This document shows positions 8,956 through 16,915 of a stretch of 64,000 bases of DNA, in pieces. Source of the DNA: Psychromonas sp. L1A2 (GTDB taxonomy: Bacteria; Pseudomonadota; Gammaproteobacteria; Enterobacterales; Psychromonadaceae); assembly GCF_009828855.1 (NCBI RefSeq), contig NZ_WUAG01000001.1, positions 1,302,001 through 1,366,000 of the forward strand. Direction: 5' to 3'. The position numbers and the translations under genes were made by a program. Positions within the stretch are counted from its first letter, which is position 1. Each line of letters begins with the position of its first letter. The notes below the pieces were generated by a model, which was not told the DNA's origin, ran no database searches, and worked only from the letters and a program-made list of their open reading frames with translations.

Positions 8956-9810
8956 ATGGGTTATTTATTATCAGTGACATTGCTTTGGGCTTTCTCATTT
9001 AGCTTGATTGGCGTTTATTTAGCGGGCCAAGTAGATGCTTGGTTTAGTGTGTTTATACGAATTGCACTGGCAACTTTATTGTTCTTACCTTTCCTTAAAA
9101 TTAAAAAAATACCATGCTCAATGGCAGTAAAAATCATGCTTATCGGCGCTGTTCAATTGGGGATGATGTATATTTTTTATTATCATTCTTTTTTGTATTT
9201 GTCTGTTCCTGAAGTCTTGCTGTTTACTGTCATGACGCCAATTTATGTGACTTTGTTAAATGATGCGATGAGTAAACGTTTTAATCCTCAATGTTTGCTT
9301 GTGGCTGTTATTGCGGTATTTGGTGCTGTTGCGATACGCTATGAAAACATTAACTCGGATTTTTGGTTTGGTTTGTTATTAGTACAAGGAGCGAATATTT
9401 GCTTTGCAATAGGGCAGGTGACTTATAGTCGTTTAATGATTAACAGCACTATTGACCATAAAACGGTATTTGGTTGGTTCTTTGTCGGTGCTCTCTGCGT
9501 GGCAACGCTTTGTTATCTTTTATTTGGTAACGCAGATAAGTTACCAACAACCAGTACACAGTGGGGAGTGCTTATATACTTAGGAACGATTGCCTCGGGC
9601 TTAGGCTATTTTGGGTGGAATAAAGGGGCAACTTTAGTGAATATTGGGACACTCGCTGTGATGAATAATTTACTGATCCCTGCCGGTATAGTGGTCAATG
9701 TAATTATTTGGAATAAAGAGGCAGATTTGTTAAGGCTTAGTGTTGGTGCTTGCATCATGTTAGTTGCATTATTGCTTAATCATTACCTTAATGAAAAGAA
9801 AATAAAATAG
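8956..9810 (+). CDS. EamA/DMT-family transporter (RhaT/YdcZ-like exporter)
   Basis: 284 residues, almost wholly hydrophobic, with about ten predicted membrane spans in two homologous halves, as in the drug/metabolite transporter superfamily. TLLWAFSFSLIGVYLAGQ at the start is the first EamA helix, and GTIASGLGYFGWNKG in the second half is a typical EamA segment; the protein ends in a Lys-rich tail. Such proteins export amino acids, nucleosides or related metabolites, but the substrate cannot be read from sequence. It appears to be monocistronic. Confidence 0.85.
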   Translation: MGYLLSVTLLWAFSFSLIGVYLAGQVDAWFSVFIRIALATLLFLPFLKIKKIPCSMAVKIMLIGAVQLGMMYIFYYHSFLYLSVPEVLLFTVMTPIYVTLLNDAMSKRFNPQCLLVAVIAVFGAVAIRYENINSDFWFGLLLVQGANICFAIGQVTYSRLMINSTIDHKTVFGWFFVGALCVATLCYLLFGNADKLPTTSTQWGVLIYLGTIASGLGYFGWNKGATLVNIGTLAVMNNLLIPAGIVVNVIIWNKEADLLRLSVGACIMLVALLLNHYLNEKKIK

Positions 9811-10002
9811 TCTTTAAGGGGAAGTAAATATTGTACTTTTTATGATATTTGTTTTCTTTTTATACTACTTTTTGATTATAAATTGAACTTATTCTTTGTA
9901 TTTTCAAATTCAAGCTCTATAATCTGAGTTAACTGATTTATAAATAATCTAATGCACTAACGCAATTATGCACTTGATTCAGTAATTACAATATTATTAG
10001 CT

Positions 10003-10092
10003 AGAAAAAGGCAAGTTAGGGGAAACCTTAATACGCAAAACCACCGACCTGTAGATTAACGTCAATGGCAGCGGAGTTACCGAGGCAATGGT
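10003..10092 (+). ncRNA. cyclic di-GMP-I (GEMM) riboswitch aptamer
   Basis: The order of conserved elements fits the GEMM-I aptamer: GGCAAG, a short hairpin closed by GGAAACC (10019-10027), then TACGCAAAACCACCGACCTG (10032-10051), and finally GGCAGCGGAGTTACCGA (10067-10083). The V. cholerae Vc2 RNA has ACGCAAAGCCUCCGGCCU and GGUAGCGGGGUUACCGA in the same places, as I recall it. One departure is GCAAAA for GCAAAG. It lies 80 bases upstream of a lipoprotein gene whose start region folds into a hairpin. Outer limits are approximate. Confidence 0.85.
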
Positions 10093-10140
10093 ACATTTTA
10101 TACCTCTCTTTATTTTTCTTCTGTTATATAAAAATTTCTG

Positions 10141-10175
10141 AATCATCAATTTTGTTGGAGACAAAACTGATGATT
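10141..10175 (+). promoter_or_regulatory. RBS- and start-codon-masking hairpin downstream of the riboswitch
   Basis: AATCATCAATTTTGT (10141-10155) pairs with ACAAAACTGATGATT (10161-10175) at 14 of 15 positions around the loop TGGAG (10156-10160). The loop contains the Shine-Dalgarno GGAG and the 3' arm contains the ATG at 10170. It is a natural expression platform for translational control by the upstream aptamer. How the two structures exclude each other is not obvious from sequence. Confidence 0.65.
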
Positions 10176-10766
10176 TTCAAACACCTGTTACTTAGAACTT
10201 CGCTACTACTTTGCACTACTTTTTTATTCGCTTGTGGTGGATCTTCTGGCTCTAGTAGCTCAGTTAGCACAGAGGAAAAAACATCTGAGGAATCTAGTGT
10301 CGAAGAAGTTATTATCGATGAAGAAATAGTCGCTGCTCCTTCAGATGAAATTGTAGAAGAAGATAACGTTATTACAGATGAAGCGGATGTTGATATTGAT
10401 GATATTTTTGTCTCTATTCCAACGGGGGAATCATTGGAAGAAGAGTTAGTGATACCTGATGACACTAATTCAGAGTCCTCATCAGATGAGGAGCTGGTTT
10501 CTACGCCTGTTGATGAAGATGAAAGCGAAGACGAAATTGTAAACTTGAATATTACATGGGACGATAATTCTGACAATGAAGTTGAATTCATAATTGAGCG
10601 CCGCATGGAGTCTGAAGTAGATTATGATGCAACTTTTTATGTTGCTGAAAATATCACATCATACGATGACTTAGATGTTCAAGCAGGTGAAACTTATTGT
10701 TACCGTATTAGTGCGTCGAATAGCGCAGGTGATTCTCCATCATCAGAAAAATGTATCACGCTTTAA
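10170..10766 (+). CDS. acidic surface lipoprotein with a C-terminal fibronectin type III-like domain
   Basis: 198 residues from the ATG at 10170, with GGAG nine bases upstream; the longer frame from 10065 runs through the riboswitch and is rejected. Residues 1-22 are a lipoprotein signal with lipobox LFAC. Residues 25-125 are Ser/Glu/Asp-rich low complexity, a likely extended spacer. Residues 127-198 (from NITWDDNSDNE to the end) resemble an Fn3 domain, with ITW, IERR and CYRISASNSAGDS strands. A role in adhesion or matrix binding fits c-di-GMP control, but is inference. The partner is unknown. Confidence 0.75.
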   Translation: MIFKHLLLRTSLLLCTTFLFACGGSSGSSSSVSTEEKTSEESSVEEVIIDEEIVAAPSDEIVEEDNVITDEADVDIDDIFVSIPTGESLEEELVIPDDTNSESSSDEELVSTPVDEDESEDEIVNLNITWDDNSDNEVEFIIERRMESEVDYDATFYVAENITSYDDLDVQAGETYCYRISASNSAGDSPSSEKCITL

Positions 10767-10873
10767 TAATTGTTTAAATTATTAAAGATTAGCCTGTTTG
10801 ACGTTGTCAGTCATTCTGGCTAATCATATGAGTATTTCATGTAAAGACAAGTGCTCCTATTACTTCAAAATGT

Positions 10874-10929
10874 TAATCACTGACCACTAATCACTAATCA
10901 CTAACCACTAACCACTAACCACTAACCAT
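10874..10929. repeat. tandem 7-base repeat, eight units
   Basis: Eight consecutive heptamers of the form TAAYCAC (TAATCAC or TAACCAC, with one TGACCAC and a final TAACCAT) lie 100 bases downstream of the lipoprotein gene. This is probably a slippage-prone simple repeat with no coding role. Confidence 0.85.
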
Positions 10930-11043
10930 CAGTAACCGTTAATTACCAGTCCTTAATTTTCTACCTTTAATTATCTGTCTTTAATGAGCAATTTCTGACC
11001 CTGACATTCTGCTTATTTTTTAATTTAATCATTCTATTTTTTA

Positions 11044-11516
11044 TACCGATTACATTAAATAAGTGATCTAAATTTTACGCTGGAAAAATGACTTAGTTTA
11101 AGGCGTAAATTGAGGCCTTTCGAAGATTAACTTCGTTAATCGTCTATCGGTTAATTAATACCAAAAGAATTAATAAGGTGATCATTCTTGCTGGTTAAAA
11201 TCCCCCCTAACTGCGTTGTGAGTTTTGAAGTGAGAACAACTATCTCCTACAACTCACACCTTATTAGTGTTAATTTTTCCTGCGCAATCTCTGATCACTT
11301 ATTTAATTCCATTGGTATAACTAAAACAGGTTAATTCATTAATGGCTGTTCCCTTTACGAAATTTACAGCGAATAAATAAGTTATTTTACAGGTTAAAAA
11401 ATTAACGTTTGTATGGTGATTTTGGTAATGAGAATAACTAGTTACTGCAATCAATACCTTGCTATCATTCATTTTCCCTAACACCTAAATAGAACATTTA
11501 TTTATCCAGATTGGTA
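11044..11516 (+). mobile_element. MITE-like family 1 element, long form with a nested copy
   Basis: Begins TACCGATTACATTAAATAAG and ends CCAGATTGGTA, flanked on both sides by TTA (11041-11043 and 11517-11519), a 3-bp target duplication. Internal blocks match the elements at 7470-7694 and 19276-19495. It is split by a second element at 11159-11317. The right part, beyond about 11400, is only loosely matched elsewhere, so that end is less certain. No ORF inside looks coding. Confidence 0.7.
11159..11317 (+). mobile_element. MITE-like family 1 short element (copy A), nested
   Basis: 159 bases from TACCAAAAGAATTAATAAGG to TAATTCCATTGGTA, differing from the copy at 29680-29838 at about seven positions. 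It is flanked by TAA on both sides (11156-11158 and 11318-11320). Removing it with one TAA restores ATTAACTAAAAC, which matches ATTAACCAAAAG of the uninterrupted relative near 19385. This shows insertion of one mobile element into another. Confidence 0.85.
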
Positions 11517-11641
11517 TTACACCTTAATTTTTTGAATACTGGTAGGTGCATTTAAGAGGGGAGAGCTAACAAAGTAAGATAAGCAGATATTATTAAGCTA
11601 ATTTTGTTTCAATTAAAGATAATTGGTTTTATTTTAGGCAT

Positions 11642-11673
11642 AAAAAAAGGCCGAATATTTAATATTCGACCTT
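11642..11673 (-). terminator. rho-independent terminator of mscS
   Basis: On the minus strand AAGG-TCGAATATT pairs with AATATTCGG-CCTT and is followed by seven T. It lies 23 bases after the mscS stop codon. A textbook terminator. Confidence 0.9.
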
Positions 11674-11695
11674 ATTAATAAGCGTTTAAATTAGC

Positions 11696-12505
11696 TTATT
11701 TATGTAAATGAACATCCATTTGTGGGAAAGGAATACTAAGTCCTTCAGTCGCAAATGTTTTGTATACATTTTCATTCATCGCAAAGAATACACTCCAGTA
11801 ATCTGGTGCTTGTACCCATGCACGAACAGTAAAGTTAACAGAGCTGTCAGCAAGAGCTGAAACTACAATAACTACTTCTGGATCTTTTAATATACGAGCA
11901 TCTGCATCACACATTTTTTTGATTACAGCGCGAGCTTTATCGATATCATCACCGTATGCAATACCAATAGTCCAATCTACACGACGTTTTTCTTCCGTTG
12001 AAAAATTAGTCATTGAACCTGTTGATAAACCGCCATTTGGTAGAATGATAGTTTTGTTATCACCTGTTTTTAAAATGGTATTAAAGATTTGAATTTCTTT
12101 AACTGAACCAGCATGGCCTTGAGCTTCAATGAAATCACCTACTTTGAAAGGTTTGAATAACAAGATCATTACACCACCTGCAAAGTTTTGCAGTGTGCCA
12201 GATAATGCCATACCTATTGCTAAACCAGCTGCTGCTAAAATCGCAACGAACGAAGTCATTTCGATACCTAACATGCCAAGTACAGTAATACCTAACATTA
12301 CTTTCAGTATCATACCAGTAAGACTATTTAAAAATGGTCTTAATGATGCGTCAACATTACTTTTAGTCATGACTTTATTTAAGCCGCTTAAAAGCAACTT
12401 AATAATCCACGAACCAACAATCCAAACGACCACTGCTGCGATCAATTTAGGTCCATATACTAGGGCTATATCCGTTACCGAATTTACCATCTCTTCTGGG
12501 TTCAT
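11696..12505 (-). CDS. mscS: MscS-type small-conductance mechanosensitive channel
   Basis: 269 residues from the ATG at 12505, which has AAGGA eight bases upstream; the longer frame to 12574 lacks an RBS. Three membrane spans lead to the pore helix region LAAAGLAIGMALSGTLQNFAGGVMILLFKPFKVGD (given here in pieces: AAAGLAIGMAL, SGTLQNFAGG, FKPFKVGDFI), the Gly/Ala pattern that defines MscS TM3. The cytoplasmic beta domain has ILPNGGLSTGSMTNFS and the C-terminus FPQMDVHL, like E. coli MscS. It relieves turgor on hypo-osmotic shock, useful in a marine cell. Monocistronic, with its own terminator. Confidence 0.93.
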   Translation of the reverse strand: MNPEEMVNSVTDIALVYGPKLIAAVVVWIVGSWIIKLLLSGLNKVMTKSNVDASLRPFLNSLTGMILKVMLGITVLGMLGIEMTSFVAILAAAGLAIGMALSGTLQNFAGGVMILLFKPFKVGDFIEAQGHAGSVKEIQIFNTILKTGDNKTIILPNGGLSTGSMTNFSTEEKRRVDWTIGIAYGDDIDKARAVIKKMCDADARILKDPEVVIVVSALADSSVNFTVRAWVQAPDYWSVFFAMNENVYKTFATEGLSIPFPQMDVHLHK

Positions 12506-12731
12506 TTTACTATCCTTAGTTTGTACGTACATAAAATTGACAATGTACCGAAAAATGTCAAATACATCCAGCATTCATTTTAAATAACACTTATTCTAGT
12601 GATCATAATCACTTATAACTAAGTGTAATTTTATATTTTAACTTACTGTGTATTGCTAAATGGGTGTTTTATTTTGTTTTTTGATATGTAAATAATTATT
12701 AGCAGATATACCAGATCATGATGTTTAATAT

Positions 12732-13016
12732 TTAGTCATGTTTATGTTCTTCTGTAGTGCTCTCATTATTGTTAGCTTCAATTTTTTGAATCGGTTGATT
12801 TCTAACACACATCAAAACTTCTGACATATATTGGCAAGTACCGATGTATAAACTTTGATGACCAGCTTCATACTGACAAGATTGAGAACGAGATTTAACA
12901 TCACAAGCTTTAAGTGCAATCTGATTTAATGGTCCAGAATGGGCTTGTAGGTAACCTGTTGTTAATAATAAAAATATAGTTATTAATAACCTTCTTTTTA
13001 AAAGCAATGTAGACAT
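12732..13016 (-). CDS. small secreted cysteine-containing protein, partner of the YHYH protein
   Basis: 94 residues. Residues 1-25 form a signal peptide (LLITIFLLLTTGYLQA) likely cut after QAHS or nearby. The mature part has four Cys spaced C-x8-C-x12-C-x9-C, suggesting two disulfides, and a His/Glu-rich tail ending EEHKHD that might bind metal. It starts 17 bases after the YHYH lipoprotein gene with AGGAG overlapping that gene's end, so the two are co-transcribed. I do not recognise a named family. A periplasmic role with its neighbour is likely but unknown. Confidence 0.7.
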   Translation of the reverse strand: MSTLLLKRRLLITIFLLLTTGYLQAHSGPLNQIALKACDVKSRSQSCQYEAGHQSLYIGTCQYMSEVLMCVRNQPIQKIEANNNESTTEEHKHD

Positions 13017-13033
13017 TATTGTTGCAACTCCTA

Positions 13034-14113
13034 TTATTCTGCCATTGGTGGTTTATTGCCGTTTGGTGGTGGTCCACGATGTCCATCAGGTCCGCCATCT
13101 GGAGGTCCGCCCGCTGTTTTTACAGTTTTTCCATGCATGCATCCAATAAACATGTTTTCACTTGGGCTTGCTGCGTGATAATGATAGCCCCTAATATCAT
13201 CAGTTGTTCCACGGCATTCATCTAATAACTCTTCTTTACCTTTCGCATTTTTCATTGCATAGATGCCATAACCGTCTACTGCGTAACCAATTAATGCAGC
13301 GTGACCGTCATCAGTTTTATCATTTGTATCGGTACAGCCTGTTGTTGAATGATAGTGATAGCCTTGGTGTACATTGATATGCCCACCACAATCATCGAAG
13401 GCTGCAATGGTATAACTTCCTAAAATAGCGCCTATTGGTGCTGGACCTGAAAGCTCTGCTCCATCTAAAGCAATACCAACCGTTCTAACTCGGCCTGGTT
13501 TATCTGCCGGGATTGGGGTGACAGGAATAAGATACGTTAATGAAAAATCGTCATCAAGATAGGATAGTTGGCATTCTATACAATTTTGCTTGTATTGCTC
13601 TTCAACATCTGGACGAGCAGCACCTAAACAAGCTGCTTTAGTTGCTGTATAGCGAACTTTATTTGTTTTTGTATCGTAAACGACCCATTTTTCATCGCCA
13701 TAATAATCACTAAGTTTTAAAATGAACTCACCCGTAATATCAACTAAATCACCTGATCCTTCTTTACTAAACCAAGCTCCACCGGCTTCTGGACCATCAC
13801 TCGTTGTTCTTGGGCAAAATGGGCCTGGTTCTCTTCCTGCTGGCGTACCTGTTGTGGTTATTTCATAACAACTGGTTTTTGTACCGTCAGAAGTTTCACA
13901 ATCAACAATTTTAGGTGTTTTAGTAAATGCACCATTAGCAAATAATGAAAGATCGATTCCTTTAGGAGTGGCTGACTGAACAGGGACTTTAGTTTCTTTA
14001 GAAGAAGGAGAGTCAGTAGATAATAAATCACATCCTGTTAAGGCTATTGTGCTAATAGCAACGCTGGTTATTAGTGATAACTTTTTTGGTACTACCATTG
14101 TTGATAAACCCAT
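13034..14113 (-). CDS. YHYH-domain lipoprotein
   Basis: 359 residues. Residues 1-28 form a lipoprotein signal ending in the lipobox ALTGC. The name-giving motif appears twice, HQGYHYHSTTGC and IRGYHYHAAS, in a domain of about 200 residues that also has paired Cys (CETSDGTKTSCYE, CIECQLSYL). The last 25 residues are Gly/Pro-rich. YHYH proteins are secreted or surface proteins of marine bacteria with no proven function; paired His suggest metal binding. AGGAG stands eight bases before the ATG. First gene of a two-gene operon with the small Cys protein. Confidence 0.88.
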   Translation of the reverse strand: MGLSTMVVPKKLSLITSVAISTIALTGCDLLSTDSPSSKETKVPVQSATPKGIDLSLFANGAFTKTPKIVDCETSDGTKTSCYEITTTGTPAGREPGPFCPRTTSDGPEAGGAWFSKEGSGDLVDITGEFILKLSDYYGDEKWVVYDTKTNKVRYTATKAACLGAARPDVEEQYKQNCIECQLSYLDDDFSLTYLIPVTPIPADKPGRVRTVGIALDGAELSGPAPIGAILGSYTIAAFDDCGGHINVHQGYHYHSTTGCTDTNDKTDDGHAALIGYAVDGYGIYAMKNAKGKEELLDECRGTTDDIRGYHYHAASPSENMFIGCMHGKTVKTAGGPPDGGPDGHRGPPPNGNKPPMAE

Positions 14114-14440
14114 CGTTTACTCCTAGGTAAATTAATCTGTTAATAAATACTAGTGCATCATATAGACGAAATGTGTAAATAATGAGGAAATGGATGAGGT
14201 AAATTAAACTTAATTGAAAGGAATGTTAGGTTTGGTAGTGATTATAAATGATTGGTTGTCATTAGTTATTTTCTAAGTGTTATACGGTGAATGTACATTA
14301 TTTTTACCATGCTAATGATAGTTAATGGTTAATAGGGAGGAGTAAATTCTAGTTTTATTTTTGATAATACTTTTAAGCACATGAGCTATGATGTCGTCTA
14401 TGGAGAGGGTATAGATGACATCATTTATAGTTTTAAGTTG
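14114..14440. other. 327-base spacer between divergent-end genes
   Basis: Lies between the 5' end of the YHYH gene and the 3' end of the BASS transporter gene, both on the minus strand. AT-rich; presumably holds the YHYH promoter near 14130-14200. I see no ORF, terminator-quality hairpin or repeat copy. Confidence 0.4.
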
Positions 14441-15379
14441 TTATTTACTTGTTATTTTATTCGTATCGATTTCATTTGCTGTACGAGACCAGTATCCCGC
14501 TAATATAGAACCACTGATGTTATGCCAGATAGAAAAAATAGTACCTGCAATTGCTGCAGTTGGAGCAAAGAACTTCATTGCCAATGCAGTGGCTAAACCT
14601 GAGTTTTGTAAACCAACTTCAAATGCGATAGTTCTACAAACCTTTTCTTCAAAGCCTAGCTTTTTAGTGATCCAGTAACCCGCTAGTAAACCAAAAGAGT
14701 TGTGTAAGATAACGGCGATCGCGACCATTGAACCCACTTCTACTAACTTTTCTGCATTAAGTGCGACGACAATTGCAATGATAATAACAATGGCTGCCAT
14801 TGATATAAGTGGTAAAACTGGTGCTATTATTTTGATTGGTTTATGCAATAAAGTATTGAGTACGATACCCATTACGACAGGCACTAACACAATTTTTATG
14901 AGGCTGATAATCATGCCCGTCACAGGGATATCAATACTTTTACCCGCTAGTAACTCAACGAGTAAAGGAGTGAATATGACACTTAATAATGTACTAATAG
15001 CGGTCATTGAAATCGATAAAGCAACATCACCTTTAGCCAAGAAACACATTACATTACTGCTTGTTCCTCCAGCTACCGCACCAACTAATACTAAGCCAAC
15101 GGTTAAGTTTGCATCAAAGTTCATTAATGTTGCGATGACCAATGCAACTATCGGCATGACAGTAAATTGTAATATAACGCCTACTGAGACCGCTTTAATA
15201 TTTTTACTGACATTCGCGAAATCTTTAGGTGTTAATGTCAGTCCCATAGCTAGCATGATAAGTGTTAACAAAGGGACTATTAATGTTTTTAAAGAAGTGA
15301 ATAATAATGGCTGAAAAAAAGCTAATAATGATAATAAAATAGCCCACACAGGGAATAGGTTAGTGATTGTTTTGATCAT
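14441..15379 (-). CDS. BASS-family sodium-dependent transporter
   Basis: 312 residues with about ten hydrophobic spans. MLAMGLTLTPKDF, GAVAGGTSSNVMCFLAKGDVALSISMT (in pieces: GGTSSNVM, LAKGDVALS) and FEVGLQNSGLATALA are the signature segments of the bile acid:sodium symporter family, including the crossover-region residues that bind Na+. Bacterial members move pyruvate, pantoate, bile acids or other organic anions with Na+; the substrate here is unknown. Sodium coupling suits a marine host. The ATG follows GGATTCCCC. The gene appears monocistronic, with a long upstream spacer that carries a MITE-like element. Confidence 0.88.
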   Translation of the reverse strand: MIKTITNLFPVWAILLSLLAFFQPLLFTSLKTLIVPLLTLIMLAMGLTLTPKDFANVSKNIKAVSVGVILQFTVMPIVALVIATLMNFDANLTVGLVLVGAVAGGTSSNVMCFLAKGDVALSISMTAISTLLSVIFTPLLVELLAGKSIDIPVTGMIISLIKIVLVPVVMGIVLNTLLHKPIKIIAPVLPLISMAAIVIIIAIVVALNAEKLVEVGSMVAIAVILHNSFGLLAGYWITKKLGFEEKVCRTIAFEVGLQNSGLATALAMKFFAPTAAIAGTIFSIWHNISGSILAGYWSRTANEIDTNKITSK

Positions 15380-15578
15380 GGGGAATCCATTCTTAATAAG
15401 TAAAAAAGGTAACGGAGAATAAACTGTCGAATTTCTTTATGCAATAGTGGTAATGAGATGGACGTGTAGAAATGAGATCAGTAAAATTTGTTACCCTGTA
15501 AATAATTCAGTTAATATTGTCACTCTTTACTCATTACTCTTTACCCATTAAGCAGGCTGGGCTTGTTTGGCGTAAATA

Positions 15579-15855
15579 TGCTCGAAAATCTACACACAAA
15601 CCTATTTAACCTCAGTTCTGGATAAGCAAAGTGATACAAGACTGCTATTTCCGCGGATTTCTGCGTTAAATCATCTCTCAATAACCCATTATTACTTCAA
15701 TAATTCGTCTTGAACTACGCAAAACTAACGGCACTGATAGCTTGAATCTGCCTAGTGAAAAATACAACTTTCTGATTTTAAATATCATTCAGCTTTCATT
15801 AACTAGAATTGAGGTTATTTACAAACCTACTCGCAAACATTGCGATTTTCGAGCA
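15579..15855. repeat. 12-bp perfect inverted repeat enclosing a family 2 element
   Basis: TGCTCGAAAATC (15579-15590) and GATTTTCGAGCA (15844-15855) are exact reverse complements. Between them sits the MITE-like element at 15608-15816. Without that element the arms would be about 40 bases apart. They may be an older element, or a terminator stem for the minus-strand ghrB gene that was later split. Confidence 0.6.
15608..15816 (+). mobile_element. MITE-like family 2 element (copy 1)
   Basis: 209 bases with ends AACCTCAGTTCTGG and CTAGAATTGAGGTT, imperfect terminal inverted repeats, flanked by ATTT on both sides (15604-15607, 15817-15820). The interior matches the reverse complement of 61162-61356, including GCAAAACTAACGGCACTGAT and TTCAATAATTCG blocks. 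No coding ORF inside. It fills most of the 15380-15892 spacer. Confidence 0.85.
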
Positions 15856-15892
15856 CCTTTATTAAATACTATCCCTTAAAGCAGGAGGAAAG

Positions 15893-16870
15893 TTATCGAG
15901 TTATATTTTCTGCATTAACGCAGTTTTTTGTTAAATCTCCAGAACAAGCGGCTTGAAGACTATCTATTGCGCTGCAAATCATAGCGAGTCTGGTTTCTGC
16001 TGTTGCAGAGCCAATATGTGGAAATAGAGTGACATTATCTAAAGACATTAAAAGTGATGATGTTGGCAAAGGCTCTACTTGATAAACATCTAAACCCGCT
16101 GCTCTAATGGTTCGATTTTTAAGTGCCATTGCAAGCGCTTGTTCATCTATAACATTACCTCTGCCTCCATTAATGAAAATAGCAGAAGGTTTCATTAAGT
16201 CTAATTCACGTTGTCCGATCAGCAGGTCAGTCTGTTCATTTGCAGGTAAAATAGAGCATACAAAATCAGATGTTGCTAATAGCTCGTCTAGTGCTAATTT
16301 ATGTGCGTTAACATCTTGTTCAGCTTGTTTGTTGGCACTACGATTATAGTAATTAATTTTCATATCAAAACCATGGTGTGCTCGCTTAGCAACGGCATAA
16401 CCGATACGACCCATACCTAATATCCCTAAGGTTTTACCATGAATATCAACACCAAAGTATTGGTCTTTTAAGTTGTTAGTCCATTGCCCTGATGTGACCA
16501 TATTATTTAGCTCTGTGGTGCGTCTAGCGGCACACATTATTAGCGTGAAAATAGTGTCAGCGGTGGTATTGGTTAATACATCAGGTGTGTTGGTTAATGC
16601 AATATTACGTTTATTTAAGTAATCGAGATCAAAGTGATCAAAGCCAACTGAAATGGTTGAGATAACTTTTAATTGAATCGCGTTATCTAAGATTTCTGTG
16701 GTTAGTTTTACACCTGCGCCAATTAATCCATCTGCATCTTTGATTTCATGGATAAAAGCATCCATATTATTGGCATCAATTTTATCAAAACACACAAGGT
16801 TAAAATATTCACTTAATAATTGTTGCTGTTGGTTTGGTATTTTTTTGAATAAAACAACTTTATCTTTCAT
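15893..16870 (-). CDS. ghrB: D-2-hydroxyacid dehydrogenase, GhrB-like glyoxylate/hydroxypyruvate reductase
   Basis: 325 residues. STISVGFDHFDLD is the substrate-loop region with the GhrB-type wording, LGILGMGRIGYAVAKRA the NAD(P)-binding motif (about residue 147), and INGGRGNVIDE and LFPHIGSATAETR contain the catalytic Arg/Glu/His environment (His in PHIGSAT). The C-terminal KNCVN closely matches E. coli GhrB. The enzyme reduces glyoxylate to glycolate and hydroxypyruvate to glycerate in the cytosol. AAGGGATC gives a clear RBS before the ATG. It is followed upstream by an unrelated DUF3047 gene 45 bases away; co-transcription is possible. Confidence 0.88.
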   Translation of the reverse strand: MKDKVVLFKKIPNQQQQLLSEYFNLVCFDKIDANNMDAFIHEIKDADGLIGAGVKLTTEILDNAIQLKVISTISVGFDHFDLDYLNKRNIALTNTPDVLTNTTADTIFTLIMCAARRTTELNNMVTSGQWTNNLKDQYFGVDIHGKTLGILGMGRIGYAVAKRAHHGFDMKINYYNRSANKQAEQDVNAHKLALDELLATSDFVCSILPANEQTDLLIGQRELDLMKPSAIFINGGRGNVIDEQALAMALKNRTIRAAGLDVYQVEPLPTSSLLMSLDNVTLFPHIGSATAETRLAMICSAIDSLQAACSGDLTKNCVNAENITR

Positions 16871-16915
16871 ATTGATCCCTTGTGTAATGTGTTTGTGTAA
16901 ATGATCGGTGAATTA

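Noticed and set aside
10065-10169. N-terminal extension of the lipoprotein frame
   Set aside because: It translates the riboswitch and the hairpin arm; the ATG at 10170 has an RBS and begins a proper lipoprotein signal.
10124-10606. 160-codon minus-strand frame across the lipoprotein gene
   Set aside because: Ser-rich shadow produced by the Asp/Glu-rich plus-strand codons.
10874-10929. Heptamer array considered as a CRISPR or iteron array
   Set aside because: Units are directly adjacent with no spacers, too short for CRISPR, and no replication gene is near.
14700-15314. 204-codon plus-strand frame opposite the BASS transporter
   Set aside because: Ile/Thr-rich antisense shadow of a membrane protein gene.
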